From DASTPP01 sp035762175 (lineage in GTDB: Bacteria > Myxococcota_A > Polyangia > Polyangiales > Polyangiaceae), in contig DASTPP010000050.1 of assembly GCA_035762175.1 (NCBI GenBank), positions 1-21,730 of the forward strand: 21,730 nucleotides of DNA. Reading direction: 5' to 3'. Below the pieces are notes generated by a model, which was not told where the DNA came from, did not search any database, and saw nothing but the letters and a program-made list of their open reading frames with translations. Both the position numbers and the translations under genes were made by a program. Position 1 is the first letter of the stretch; every line of letters begins with the position of its first letter. Shown one piece after another: positions 1-7,430 of this stretch.

Positions 1-294
1 GGCCGCCGCGGGGGCGGGCGGCGCGGGCGCGGGGCGGGGGGCGGCGTGCGCGCCGGTGTCGGGCCGGTAGCCCTGCTCGAGCTTCGACTCGACGAGCCTG
101 TCGAAGGCGCGCGTCGCCTCGGCGAGCGCGACGGGCGCCTCGGTGCGGGTGCCCTCTTTGAGGGGGGCGCCGCGCTTGCCGTAACGAAAGTTGACGACGT
201 AGCGCCCGGGGCCCACCTCGCAGAGGTCGACCTCGTACACCTTCTCGCTCCGCCCCTCGGCGAAGACGAGCCGGGCCTGCTGGTCGAGGCGCAT
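1..294 (-). CDS. WGR-domain protein, C-terminus cut by the window edge
   Basis: The first 98 codons of a minus-strand gene run off the left edge. Residues about 17-76 form a WGR domain, with the strand-turn motif VNFRYGKRG at 35-43 in place of the classical W-G-R, followed by the helical stretch ending in LEQGY that closes such domains. After residue 80 it becomes an Ala/Pro-rich linker, so at least one further domain probably lies outside the window. The ATG sits 3 bp after the TGA of the upstream WGR gene (TGAGCGATG), so the two are almost certainly co-transcribed. WGR domains are known from PARPs and from bacterial MolR-like proteins, where they bind nucleic acid or act as protein modules. 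The function here is unknown. It is open throughout and in the same codon style as its neighbour. Confidence 0.85.
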   Translation of the reverse strand, partial: MRLDQQARLVFAEGRSEKVYEVDLCEVGPGRYVVNFRYGKRGAPLKEGTRTEAPVALAEATRAFDRLVESKLEQGYRPDTGAHAAPRPAPAPPAPAAA

Positions 295-297
295 CGC

Positions 298-1722
298 TCA
301 GGCCAGCCTCTTGATGTCGCCGAGCGCGCGGTAGAAGCCGCCGCGCGAGGCCTCGCGCAGCTCGTCGACCACGAAGCGCGCGCCCTCCTGGCGAATGTCC
401 TTCGGGAACTGCACGTTCTTCTTCGGGTCGAAGCCGGGCGCCGCCGCGCGCACGCGCAGCTTGTCGCCCTCGCGGTAGCACTCGACGACCACGCCCCGGC
501 CCGGCGCGGCCACGGTCTGAATCGCGCCGGGGGCCGCGGCGGCGACCGGGGGCGGGGCCGCGATGGCGCGCGCCGCGGGGGCCGTGCCCGCCTGCGCCGC
601 CTTGACCGAGGCCTCGTCGGCCAGCATGCAGGCGAGCGAGCCGTCGGTCGTCACGACGTAGAGCCGGCCCTTGAAGTATTGCATCGAGAAGGCCGAGCCG
701 CAGTGGGTGGCCGCCTTCCAGAGGCGCGCGCCGGTCTCGCCGTCGAAGCAGTAGATGCTCGAGTGGTCGTCGCCGGCGAACACGTAGCGCCCGTCGGGCG
801 AGGCGGCGCACGAGAAGACGCGCGAGTCGCACGGGTAGACCGTGTCGCCCTCGCCGCGCTTGGTGAAGCGGTAGACCTTGTTCGCGCTCGTGCTCGCGTA
901 GAGCGCCGACTCTTCTTGCCAGCCGAAGAGCACGTCGCCCTGGGTGGGGCGGTGCCAGAGCTCCGAGCCGTCCTCCCAGTCGTACATGGTCACGCCCTTC
1001 TCGTGGCCGTGGTAGACTCCGAGCTCGTCGCAGCGCACCATCCAGCCGAACTTGCCCCGGCTCTTGCGCCGCCACTGCGACTCGTCTTCGTGGTTGACGA
1101 CGACGACGTTGCCCTCGGCGTCCGAGACGCCCAAGACGCCGTCGCGAATGTCGAGCCAGTAGACGTCGATGCTGTCGGCGATCTCGTAGGCGACGCGCGG
1201 CACCTTGCCCCCGAGGTCGTAGACGTTGCCGTCGTCGCAGCCGGCGTAGAGCCAGTCGTCGTCGGCCACGATGCACTTGACCCCGTCGGGCAGCCGGAAC
1301 TGGTCGAGCACCTTGCCCTCGTGGTCGAGCGCGAAGAGCCGCCCGCTCTCGTTGCCGACCCAGCAGCGCGCCTCGTCGACGAAGAGGCCGAAGGCCCGGT
1401 CGCCCGAGGCGAACTTCCAGAGGACGGGGGCGCCGCGCGCGGTCGACGCCTGGCTGACGATCACCCGCTGCGTGACGGCGCGCTTCTTGCGGTCGCCCAT
1501 CACCGCGGGCGCGTAGCCCTTCTTGCGCTTCTCGGCGATCTTCTTCTGCGCGCTCGCGGCCGCCTTCTCGGCCGTCGGGTGCGACTCGGCCTTCGTCTGG
1601 CCCGCGTCGCCGATGCGCCCGTAGCGCACCGTCACCGTCGTGCCGTCGACGACCACTTCGTAGAACTTGTGCGCGCCGCCCCCCTCTTCGGAGAGCTCGA
1701 GGTAGGTCTTCTCAGCGGGCAT
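298..1722 (-). CDS. WGR-domain / PQQ-like beta-propeller protein
   Basis: A 474-residue protein with three parts. Residues about 17-72 are a WGR domain (VRYGRIGDAG at 32-41, ending in KKGY). Residues about 95-360 contain repeated W/Y-rich blade motifs such as GRLFALD, GNVYDL and IYCFDGETGARLWK, typical of PQQ-like or WD-type beta-propellers. The last 65 or so residues carry a VQFPKDIR...GARFVVDEL...GGFYRALGDIKRL motif that I associate with other WGR proteins. There is no signal peptide, so it is probably cytoplasmic. The start is the ATG that directly precedes the WGR domain; the longer open frame upstream is low-complexity Gly/Arg sequence. A second WGR gene follows 3 bp downstream. A TAGGCT hexamer lies 11 nt before the ATG and there is no Shine-Dalgarno. 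The domain calls are firm; the biological role is not known. Confidence 0.9.
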   Translation of the reverse strand: MPAEKTYLELSEEGGGAHKFYEVVVDGTTVTVRYGRIGDAGQTKAESHPTAEKAAASAQKKIAEKRKKGYAPAVMGDRKKRAVTQRVIVSQASTARGAPVLWKFASGDRAFGLFVDEARCWVGNESGRLFALDHEGKVLDQFRLPDGVKCIVADDDWLYAGCDDGNVYDLGGKVPRVAYEIADSIDVYWLDIRDGVLGVSDAEGNVVVVNHEDESQWRRKSRGKFGWMVRCDELGVYHGHEKGVTMYDWEDGSELWHRPTQGDVLFGWQEESALYASTSANKVYRFTKRGEGDTVYPCDSRVFSCAASPDGRYVFAGDDHSSIYCFDGETGARLWKAATHCGSAFSMQYFKGRLYVVTTDGSLACMLADEASVKAAQAGTAPAARAIAAPPPVAAAAPGAIQTVAAPGRGVVVECYREGDKLRVRAAAPGFDPKKNVQFPKDIRQEGARFVVDELREASRGGFYRALGDIKRLA

Positions 1723-1733
1723 GGGGGGCCCGC

Positions 1734-1739
1734 AGCCTA
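1734..1739 (-). promoter_or_regulatory. Possible -10 element for the WGR pair
   Basis: TAGGCT (minus strand) ends 11 nt before the ATG at 1722, with an overlapping TACGGT just upstream. No convincing -35 is visible. It is listed because the same hexamer in the same position recurs before several other genes in the window. Confidence 0.3.
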
Positions 1740-1885
1740 CCGTATGGCCGAGCCCGGAGGAACCTCCCCCCCCCCGCCGCGCCGCGTCGGCGCCGCCCGG
1801 GCGCCGGGCGTTGAAATTCGGCGGCGGGCTCGGGCGACTCTTGGGGCCCGGGCGCCCGGAGCGCCCCCCTGTCCGGAGACGACCC

Positions 1886-2749
1886 ATGCGCAAGACCTAC
1901 CCGACGCTCGGGGCCGCGGCCCTCTCGGCCCTCGCCCTCCTCGCGTGTAGCCCGGCCCAGGCCGAGCCGCCGAAGGCGCCGCGCGCGCCCGCCGCCGCGC
2001 CCGCCGCCGGCCCCGCCCCTGCCGGGGCCGACTTCCGCTACGCCAAGGCGCTGCCCGCGGGGCAGACCGTGTCCATTCGCAACCTCGTCGGCACCATCCG
2101 GGCCGAGCCCTCGAGCTCGAGCACGCTCGAGGTCGTCGCGACCAAGGTGAGCGAGGGGGGCGACCCCGCGCTCGTGCGCGTCGTGGCGAGCGAGCACGCG
2201 GGCGGCGTGACGGTGTGCGCGCTCTACCCCGGCGGCGGCGACAGCTGCGAGGGCGGCGGCCGCGGCGAGGGCCGCGGCACGAAGGCGCACGGCGAGAGCC
2301 GCGAGGTGAAGGTGCGCGTCGACTTCGTCGTGCGCGTGCCCGCGGGCCTCACCTTCGAGGCGGCCAACGTCAGCGGCGACATCGAGGCGCGGGGCCTGCG
2401 CGGCGACGTGCGCGCGACGGCCGTCAGCGGCGACGTCGCAGTGAGCACGGCGTCGGGCGCGGTCGAGGCCAAGTCGGTCAGCGGCGCCGTGCGCGTCGCG
2501 ATGGGCGCGCCGCGCGAGGGCGTCGCCTCGAGCGCTTCGGCCGTCAGCGGCAGCGTCGAGGTCCGGCTGCCGGCGCAGTCGAACTTCGACGCCGAGGCGA
2601 GCACCGTCAGCGGCCGGATCGAGACCGACTTCGGCCTGCCGGTGCAGCGCGGCTTCGTCGGCCAGAGCCTGCGCGGCCGCGTCGGGCGCGGCGGCGCGCA
2701 GCTGCGGCTCGACACCGTGAGCGGCGGCATTCGCATCTCGCGGAGCTGA
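1886..2749 (+). CDS. DUF4097-like beta-strand-repeat lipoprotein
   Basis: A 287-residue exported lipoprotein. A basic start, a hydrophobic stretch and the lipobox LLAC (Cys about residue 21) indicate SPase II processing and lipid anchoring. An Ala/Pro-rich linker leads to a C-terminal half of short strand repeats of the form SGDI/V-EA, including VSGDIEARG, VSGDVAVST, VSGAVRVAM and VSGRIETDF, the hallmark of the DUF4097 (adhesin-like, right-handed beta) family. The start ATG is preceded by GGAG at about 9 bp spacing; an earlier in-frame ATG at 1721 would add Pro-rich sequence and bury the signal peptide. DUF4097 proteins are widespread and largely uncharacterised; some sit with anti-sigma or envelope-stress genes, but no such partner is adjacent. 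It is divergent from the WGR pair across about 160 bp containing a run of ten C at 1766-1775. Confidence 0.88.
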   Translation: MRKTYPTLGAAALSALALLACSPAQAEPPKAPRAPAAAPAAGPAPAGADFRYAKALPAGQTVSIRNLVGTIRAEPSSSSTLEVVATKVSEGGDPALVRVVASEHAGGVTVCALYPGGGDSCEGGGRGEGRGTKAHGESREVKVRVDFVVRVPAGLTFEAANVSGDIEARGLRGDVRATAVSGDVAVSTASGAVEAKSVSGAVRVAMGAPREGVASSASAVSGSVEVRLPAQSNFDAEASTVSGRIETDFGLPVQRGFVGQSLRGRVGRGGAQLRLDTVSGGIRISRS

Positions 2750-2768
2750 GTCACGCTGTCAGGTTTGT

Positions 2769-2798
2769 GGGCGGCGCCGGGCCGAGCGGCCGCCGCCC
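2769..2798 (+). terminator. GC hairpin downstream of the lipoprotein gene
   Basis: GGGCGGCG at 2769-2776 pairs perfectly with CGCCGCCC at 2791-2798 around a 14-nt loop, 20 bp after the stop. There is no U-tract (an A-run follows instead), so it would be a non-canonical terminator at best. Confidence 0.3.
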
Positions 2799-2926
2799 GA
2801 CCCCAGAAAAAATCTACCGCGGCGACGTTGTCGTACCGCCGCCGCCCGGGCCGTCTTCGTGAAAAAGGCTGAATTTCGGGGGCGGCGCCGGCCCGAAGCG
2901 GCGGCACTCAAACTCGACCGAACGAC

Positions 2927-2956
2927 TTGCCAAGGGTGCGGGGCCTTCGGTATGGT
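2927..2956 (+). promoter_or_regulatory. Sigma-70-type promoter of the Tat-peptide/glycosyltransferase cluster
   Basis: TTGCCA (2927-2932), an 18-nt spacer and TATGGT (2951-2956) match the housekeeping consensus well for so GC-rich a genome. The ATG at 2966 begins only 9 nt after the -10 box and no Shine-Dalgarno lies between, so transcription would start almost at the start codon. Confidence 0.5.
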
Positions 2957-2965
2957 GCCTCAACC

Positions 2966-3316
2966 ATGACGAAAGTGCGTGAGAAGTCGCGACGGGCGTT
3001 CTTGAAGGCTGCCACTCTTACTGGCCTCATGGCAGCAGCCATGGTCGATGCGTTCGTTGACTGCACGGGCGGCGGCGACGACGACGACGACGACGGGGCG
3101 AACGGCCGCGGCGGCACGGGCGGCCGCGGCGGCTCGGGCGGCAGCGGCACCGGCGGCGGCGGCACCGGCGGCGGTGGCACCGGCGGCGGCGGCGGCCAGG
3201 GCGGCTCCGGCGGCGGCGGCTACGGCTCCCAGTGGACGGGTGACCGCTCCTCGACGCGCCTCGCCCAGGCCGCTCGGCCGGGCACCGGCCCGTCGCGCGT
3301 GCGCGAGATCACCTGA
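2966..3316 (+). CDS. Small Tat-signal glycine-rich exported protein
   Basis: A 116-residue protein. Residues 8-14 read SRRAFLK, an exact match to the twin-arginine S-R-R-x-F-L-K consensus, followed by a modestly hydrophobic segment (residues 15-32) and Cys33. Then come an Asp run (D37-D42 region), a Gly-rich block with GGGGT-type repeats (about residues 45-85) and a basic Ser/Thr/Arg tail. Tat export is therefore likely; FVDC is not a good lipobox. The first 35 codons include AAA, CGT, CTT, ACT and GCA, clearly less GC-rich than the neighbouring genes, which argues against this being a chance frame. A good promoter lies just upstream. Two glycosyltransferase genes follow at 15 bp and then with overlap, so they are probably co-transcribed. 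I do not recognise the family. A structural or modified secreted peptide is possible. Confidence 0.75.
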   Translation: MTKVREKSRRAFLKAATLTGLMAAAMVDAFVDCTGGGDDDDDDGANGRGGTGGRGGSGGSGTGGGGTGGGGTGGGGGQGGSGGGGYGSQWTGDRSSTRLAQAARPGTGPSRVREIT

Positions 3317-3331
3317 TCGCACCCGCTCGCG

Positions 3332-4423
3332 GTGGCCCTGTACGAGGTTCCTGACGGCGAGTTCCTGCTCGCCCGCGAGGCACTCGACAGGGCCCTCGGC
3401 GACGATCCGGCCGAGGTGTTCGTTCACCTCGGCCTCTCTTCTTTGCGCCGCGCGACGTGGGCTCTGCCCGCGATCGACGCCGCCCTCGAGCGCTTCGGGC
3501 AGGCCGACTTCATCTGGTCGGCTCGCCCCGTCGTTCGCTCCCTTCTCGAGGGGCATTTCGAAGCCAGACGGCGCCCCAAGCGGGCACCGGCCCCGGCCCC
3601 CAAAGGCCGGCGCGTCGAGCTCTCGCTCGACGACGGCCCGGCCGACGTGCCTTCGGCCGCCGATCAGCCCGACGCGCCTTCGGCCGTCGGCCGGCCCGGC
3701 GCGCCTTCGGCCGTCGGTCGGCCCGGCGCGCCTTCGGCCGCCGGCCTGCGCGGCGACGAAGAGGCCTTCGTGCTGCGGGTGCGCCCCGTCTACCGCGTCG
3801 GCGACGGCATCCACGTCGCGTCGCGCTGGGCGCGGGGCGCCACCAACGCCGGGCTCGCCCGCGCCAACGAGCGGCCCGCCCTCAACCTCCCCGCGCCCGC
3901 GCGGCGCCAGGCCCAGGCGCTCGCCCACGCGCTCGCCGGTCGCTGGAGCCGCCCCCTCATCGCCTTCCTGCCCGCCCGCCGATCGCACCGGCGCTGGGGC
4001 GCCGAGGCCATGGGCGCCTTCGCCCGCATGCTCGGCGAGCGGCTCGGGGCCAGGGCCTTCGTCTGGCCCCCCGAGCCCATCGAGGGCTGCCTCGCGCCGA
4101 GCGCCTCGCTGCCGCCGACCACGGCCGCCGCGCTGCTCTCGCTCTGCACCCTCTGCGTCGGCGACGACGACGGCTGGGCGCATGTCGCGGCCGCCGTCGG
4201 CGCCCCGACCCTCACGGTGCACGGCCCGACCTGCCCGGTGCGCTCCGGCCCGGCCTCCGCGCTGGGCGCCGCCCTCGGCGCGCCGCCCTGCCGATCGACC
4301 GAGCACGCCCGGCCCCTCGGCCGGCGTTGCTTGCGCTGCCTCGAGCCGGCGAAGGTCGTGGAGCTCGCCGAAGAGCTGGCGTCCGAGCGCCGGCCGCGCG
4401 ACATCGTGGCGCGATGGCGATAG
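3332..4423 (+). CDS. GT9-like (heptosyltransferase-fold) glycosyltransferase
   Basis: A 363-residue protein starting at GTG, 15 bp after the Tat-peptide gene and in the same frame. The C-terminal half resembles the GT-B nucleotide-sugar domain of GT9 heptosyltransferases: VGDDDGWAHVAAAVGAPT corresponds to the usual VGnDsGpmHlAaAlG block, and VHGPTCPVRSGP to the lFGPTdPxRtgP loop. A CLRCLEP segment near the end recalls the Cys-rich tail of some LPS heptosyltransferases. The N-terminal third has no recognised motif and is joined by a linker with four 9-residue repeats (about residues 105-140). It has no signal peptide, so it is likely cytosolic or membrane-associated. It overlaps the next glycosyltransferase by 10 nt (ATGGCGATAG), indicating translational coupling. 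The donor and acceptor are unknown. The GT9 assignment is moderately sure because the N-terminal domain is divergent. Confidence 0.75.
   Translation: MALYEVPDGEFLLAREALDRALGDDPAEVFVHLGLSSLRRATWALPAIDAALERFGQADFIWSARPVVRSLLEGHFEARRRPKRAPAPAPKGRRVELSLDDGPADVPSAADQPDAPSAVGRPGAPSAVGRPGAPSAAGLRGDEEAFVLRVRPVYRVGDGIHVASRWARGATNAGLARANERPALNLPAPARRQAQALAHALAGRWSRPLIAFLPARRSHRRWGAEAMGAFARMLGERLGARAFVWPPEPIEGCLAPSASLPPTTAAALLSLCTLCVGDDDGWAHVAAAVGAPTLTVHGPTCPVRSGPASALGAALGAPPCRSTEHARPLGRRCLRCLEPAKVVELAEELASERRPRDIVARWR
3644..3751 (+). repeat. Four 27-bp tandem repeats in a coding linker
   Basis: Units at 3644-3670, 3671-3697, 3698-3724 and 3725-3751 share GCGCCTTCGGCCGTCGG-like sequence and encode nine-residue units of the type (D/G)APSAVGRP. 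Units 2 and 3 differ at only two positions, so the expansion is recent. It lies in the linker of the GT9-like gene and keeps the frame. Confidence 0.9.
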
Positions 4424-5664
4424 AGCAGCCCTCCGGGGCGACGCCGACCACGCCCACAACGGGCGGCGAGGGCGAGGGGCGTGAGGCCCGAGCGGCCGGG
4501 GCCGCCACGGCGGCCGGGCCCGGGGCCGAGGCGGGCCGGCGCGAGCGCGGCGACCTCGCCCAGGCGCCCCTGCGCTACGCCGGCCTCTTCGAAGAGCCGA
4601 GCGGCTACGGGCAGGCCGCGCGCGCGCACCTCGGGGCCCTCGTCGGGGCCGGCGTGCGCGTGCGCCCGCACCTGATGATCTCGTCGAGCGAGCGCGTGCG
4701 AGGGGGCTCGGGCGCCGAGTTCTGCCGCGGCCTGCCGAAGCCCTTCGCCGACGGCAACGAGCGGCTCGCGATTCTTCACACGATCCCGACGTCGTTCCAA
4801 GATCTGACGAAGAACGAGCGGGTGCGCGTCGGCCTGACGGCCTGGGACGCCCCCGTGCTGCCCTCGACCTGGGTCGAGCCCTCGGCGCGGGTCGACGAGA
4901 TCTGGGTGCCCTCCGAGTTTAGCGCGGGGGCCTTCCGCGAGGCGACGAAGACGCCGGTCGAGGTCATACCCCACCCGGTGGTGCCCTTCGAGGGCGGCGC
5001 CGCGCCCTACCCCGGGCTGCCCGACGGGCGCTTCTTTTTTCTGTCGGTCTTCGAGTGGCAAGAGCGCAAGAACCCGATCGGCCTCTTGCGGGCGTTCCGC
5101 GCCGCGTTCCAGGGTAAGCGCGACGTCGCGCTGGTGCTCAAGCTCGGGTACCACTTCGGCGCGAGCCGCGACGACATCGCGCGCGAGCTGCGGCGCGAGG
5201 CGCGCGGCGGCGTGGGCCCCTGGCGCGCGCCCGACGTCTACGTCATCTGGGACGACCTGAGCCCCCCCATGCTCGCCCGGCTCTTTCGGCGCGCCGACGC
5301 CTACGTCTCGCTGCACCGCGCCGAGGGCTTCGGCCTCTGCATGGCGCAGGCGATGGCGACGGGCAAGCCGGTGGTGGCGACGGCCTACTCGGCCAACCTC
5401 GAGTACATGGACGACGCGAGCGCCTTCCTCGTGCCGGGCGAGCTGGTGCGGGCCCGCTCCGAGCCCTGGCACCCCTTCGAGCGAGAGATGCGCTGGTGCG
5501 AGGCCGACCGGGGCGCCGCGGTCGAGGCGCTGCGCGCCTGCGCCTACGACGACGCCGAGCGCGAGCGCCGCGCGTCGGCGGGCCGGGCGCGGGTGCTCGC
5601 GCTCTGCGGCCCCGGCCCCATCGGCCGGCGCATGGCCGAGCGGGTCGCGCGCCTGGGCGCGTAG
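4414..5664 (+). CDS. GT4-like glycosyltransferase
   Basis: A 416-residue GT-B glycosyltransferase of the GT4 (group 1) type. After a disordered Ala/Gly/Glu-rich N-terminus (residues 1-50) comes the acceptor domain start LRYAGLFEEPSGYGQAARAHL. The donor domain shows FFLSVFEWQERKNP (the usual strand and basic loop), DVYVIWDDLSPPMLARLF, and HRAEGFGLCMAQAMATGKP followed by TAYSANLEYM. The canonical E-x7-E has Glu304 but Gln312 in place of the second Glu. The ATG lies inside the end of the GT9-like gene (10-nt overlap), so the two are coupled. Proteins with the TAYSxNLxYM signature typically transfer sugars in polysaccharide or protein glycosylation. The substrate cannot be read from sequence. Its last codons lie in a 29-bp repeat duplicated just downstream. 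Family call firm, role inferred. Confidence 0.92.
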   Translation: MAIEQPSGATPTTPTTGGEGEGREARAAGAATAAGPGAEAGRRERGDLAQAPLRYAGLFEEPSGYGQAARAHLGALVGAGVRVRPHLMISSSERVRGGSGAEFCRGLPKPFADGNERLAILHTIPTSFQDLTKNERVRVGLTAWDAPVLPSTWVEPSARVDEIWVPSEFSAGAFREATKTPVEVIPHPVVPFEGGAAPYPGLPDGRFFFLSVFEWQERKNPIGLLRAFRAAFQGKRDVALVLKLGYHFGASRDDIARELRREARGGVGPWRAPDVYVIWDDLSPPMLARLFRRADAYVSLHRAEGFGLCMAQAMATGKPVVATAYSANLEYMDDASAFLVPGELVRARSEPWHPFEREMRWCEADRGAAVEALRACAYDDAERERRASAGRARVLALCGPGPIGRRMAERVARLGA

Positions 5665-5732
5665 GCCCCGCACACCTGCGAGCGGTCGCGCCGTTGGCGG
5701 AGTGGTCGCGCGCCTGGGCGCGTAGGCCCCGC
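5643..5732. repeat. 29-bp perfect direct repeat at the glycosyltransferase 3' end
   Basis: The 29 bp at 5643-5671, covering the last six codons, the TAG and a few bases beyond, recur exactly at 5704-5732, 61 bp downstream. Each copy contains the near-palindrome CGCGCCTGGGCGCG. They occupy the convergent intergenic gap between the GT4 and MBOAT genes, so these hairpins may act in transcription termination. Confidence 0.85.
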
Positions 5733-5746
5733 CCTGCGGAAGCGCT

Positions 5747-7180
5747 CTAGAATTGAAAGTACAAGAAGGGCACGGCGGCGCTCGTCGAGACCTCGCGCAG
5801 CGCGACGGCGGCGGCGAAGAGCAGCGCGCCCTGCGCGGGCGCGGGCAGCGCGGCGAAGCGGCCCTGCAGGCGCGCGAAGGCGGGGTCGGGCAGCGCGTGG
5901 GCGAGGGCGCCGGCGGCGAGCGCCGCGAGCACCGTCGCCGGCAAGTTCGGGTGGAAGGTGGTCAGCGTGCCGACCTGCTTGAGCACGGCGAGCGCCTTCG
6001 CGAACGACTCGGCGCGGAAGAACACCCAGGCGAAGCAGACGTAGTGGAAGGTCAAGAGCACCGCGAGGGCGCGCGCGGGGCCGCGCCGGCGCGGCGGCAC
6101 GCCGCCCTTGTACCGGAAGCGCTGCCAGGCGCGCGTCAGCGCGAGGGCGGCGCCGTGCAAGCAGCCCCAGAAGATGAACGTCCACGAGGCGCCGTGCCAG
6201 AGGCCGCCGAGCACCATCGTGAGCATCAGGTTGCGGTACGTCTTCCAGGGGGGGCCCTGCGAGCCCCCGAGGGGGATGTAGAGGTAGTCGCGCAGCCAGG
6301 TCGAGAGCGAGATGTGCCAGCGCCGCCAGAACTCTTGCAGGTCGGCCGACTGGTAGGGGCTGCGAAAGTTCTCGTTGAGCTCGATGCCGAGCAGCGCCGC
6401 CGAGCCCAGCGCGATGTCGGTGTAGCCGCTGAAGTCGCAGTAGATCTGCAGCGCGTAGCCGTACACGGCCGCGAGCGCCTCGAGCGCCGAGAAGGCGACG
6501 GGGCGGTCGAACACGCGGTCGACCAGGTTGACGGCGAGGTAGTCGCCGATGGCGACTTTCTTGAGGAGGCCGACGGCGATGAGGAAGAGCGCGGCCGAGC
6601 CCTTGCGCGCGTCGAGCTCGGGCTCGCGGTCGAACTGCGGCAAGAGCTGCGCGGGGCGCACGATCGGGCCCGCGACCAGGTGGGGGAAGAACGCGACGAA
6701 GAGAAGGTAGCGCAGGTAGCTGCGGCAGGGCGCCATCGAGCGCCGGTAGACGTCGATGACGTAGCTCATGCTCTCGAAGGTGTAGAACGAGATGCCGACC
6801 GGCAGCGCCACCTCGACCGCCCAGGGCGCCGGGCCCGGCTCGCGCAGGCCGAGCGCGGCCAAGAGCGAGGCGGCCGCGCCGGCGCCGAAGTTCCAGTACT
6901 TGAAGAAGCCGAGCAGGCCGAGGTTGCACACCACGGTCAGCACGAGCCAGCGCCGCCGGGCCCGCTCTTCTTGCTCGGCGTCGATGCGCAGCGCCAGCCA
7001 GTAGTCGAGCGTCGACGAGCCGACGATGAGCGGCAGAAAGCGCCAGTCCCAGTGGGCGTAGAAGGCGTAGCTCGCGCCCAGCAGAAAGACCAAGCGAAAG
7101 GCCCGGTGCCGCGCCAAGAGCCAGTACGCGACGAAGATCAGGGCGAAGAACTTGGCGTAGGCGATCGTGTTGAAGAGCAT
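5747..7180 (-). CDS. AlgI-type MBOAT family O-acyltransferase
   Basis: A 477-residue polytopic inner-membrane acyltransferase. It has the family's typical length and start (MLFNTIAYAKFF...YWLL) and its diagnostic motifs: PVGISFYTFESMSYVIDVY, PHLVAGPIVR, YCDFSGYTDIALG, FWRRWHISLSTWLRDYLYIPLGG (His289) and GGLWHGASW with the catalytic His329. MBOAT proteins of this type move acyl groups, often acetyl, across the membrane onto exopolysaccharide or cell-wall sugars with an SGNH-type partner, as AlgI does with AlgJ and AlgX. No partner is visible here. The internal ATG at 7180 matches family N-termini; an earlier ATG at 7216 adds 12 Pro/Ala-rich residues. It is convergent with the glycosyltransferase cluster, so a joint role in decorating the same glycan is possible but unproven. 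Confidence 0.95.
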   Translation of the reverse strand: MLFNTIAYAKFFALIFVAYWLLARHRAFRLVFLLGASYAFYAHWDWRFLPLIVGSSTLDYWLALRIDAEQEERARRRWLVLTVVCNLGLLGFFKYWNFGAGAAASLLAALGLREPGPAPWAVEVALPVGISFYTFESMSYVIDVYRRSMAPCRSYLRYLLFVAFFPHLVAGPIVRPAQLLPQFDREPELDARKGSAALFLIAVGLLKKVAIGDYLAVNLVDRVFDRPVAFSALEALAAVYGYALQIYCDFSGYTDIALGSAALLGIELNENFRSPYQSADLQEFWRRWHISLSTWLRDYLYIPLGGSQGPPWKTYRNLMLTMVLGGLWHGASWTFIFWGCLHGAALALTRAWQRFRYKGGVPPRRRGPARALAVLLTFHYVCFAWVFFRAESFAKALAVLKQVGTLTTFHPNLPATVLAALAAGALAHALPDPAFARLQGRFAALPAPAQGALLFAAAVALREVSTSAAVPFLYFQF

Positions 7181-7264
7181 GGCCCCGGGGCGCGCGGGCG
7201 CGTCGAAGGCGCCCATACGCCCGCCGCCCCCGGAGGTAAATGCGCGGCCCGCGGCCGCAGCGAG

Positions 7265-7376
7265 CCCTCACCCCTGGCCCCGCTCCCGAGGGAAGAGGGG
7301 AAGAGAGCCTCTGACCGCCCGCCCGCCCGCCGTGCCCTTTCCCTCTCCCCTCGGGAGAGGGGCCAGGGGGTGAGGG
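7265..7376. repeat. 112-bp palindromic (MITE-like) repeat element
   Basis: The 36 bp at 7265-7300 (starting CCCTCACCCCTGGCCCC) recur as an imperfect inverted copy at 7341-7376 (ending GGCCAGGGGGTGAGGG), with about 40 bp of CG-rich spacer. A third degraded copy, inverted, follows at about 7377-7410. No ORF lies inside. Related copies occur within the next gene and in the intergenic DNA at 15723-15890. Together with the promoter, this accounts for the 7217-7471 gap. Confidence 0.8.
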
Positions 7377-7430
7377 TCTCTCCCCCGCGAGGGGGCCGCG
7401 GGTGAGGGGCCCCTGCCCCCGCCCAAAACG

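Noticed and set aside
1721..1885. Upstream in-frame start for the DUF4097-like gene
   Set aside because: It would place 55 Pro/Arg-rich residues before an evident lipoprotein signal peptide; the ATG at 1886 has a GGAG site.
46..1950. A 634-codon plus-strand frame over the WGR genes
   Set aside because: The minus strand encodes recognisable WGR and propeller motifs; this frame is Ala/Arg/Val low-complexity sequence.
3790..5673. A 627-codon minus-strand frame opposite the glycosyltransferases
   Set aside because: No domain or start context; the plus frames have GT9 and GT4 motifs.
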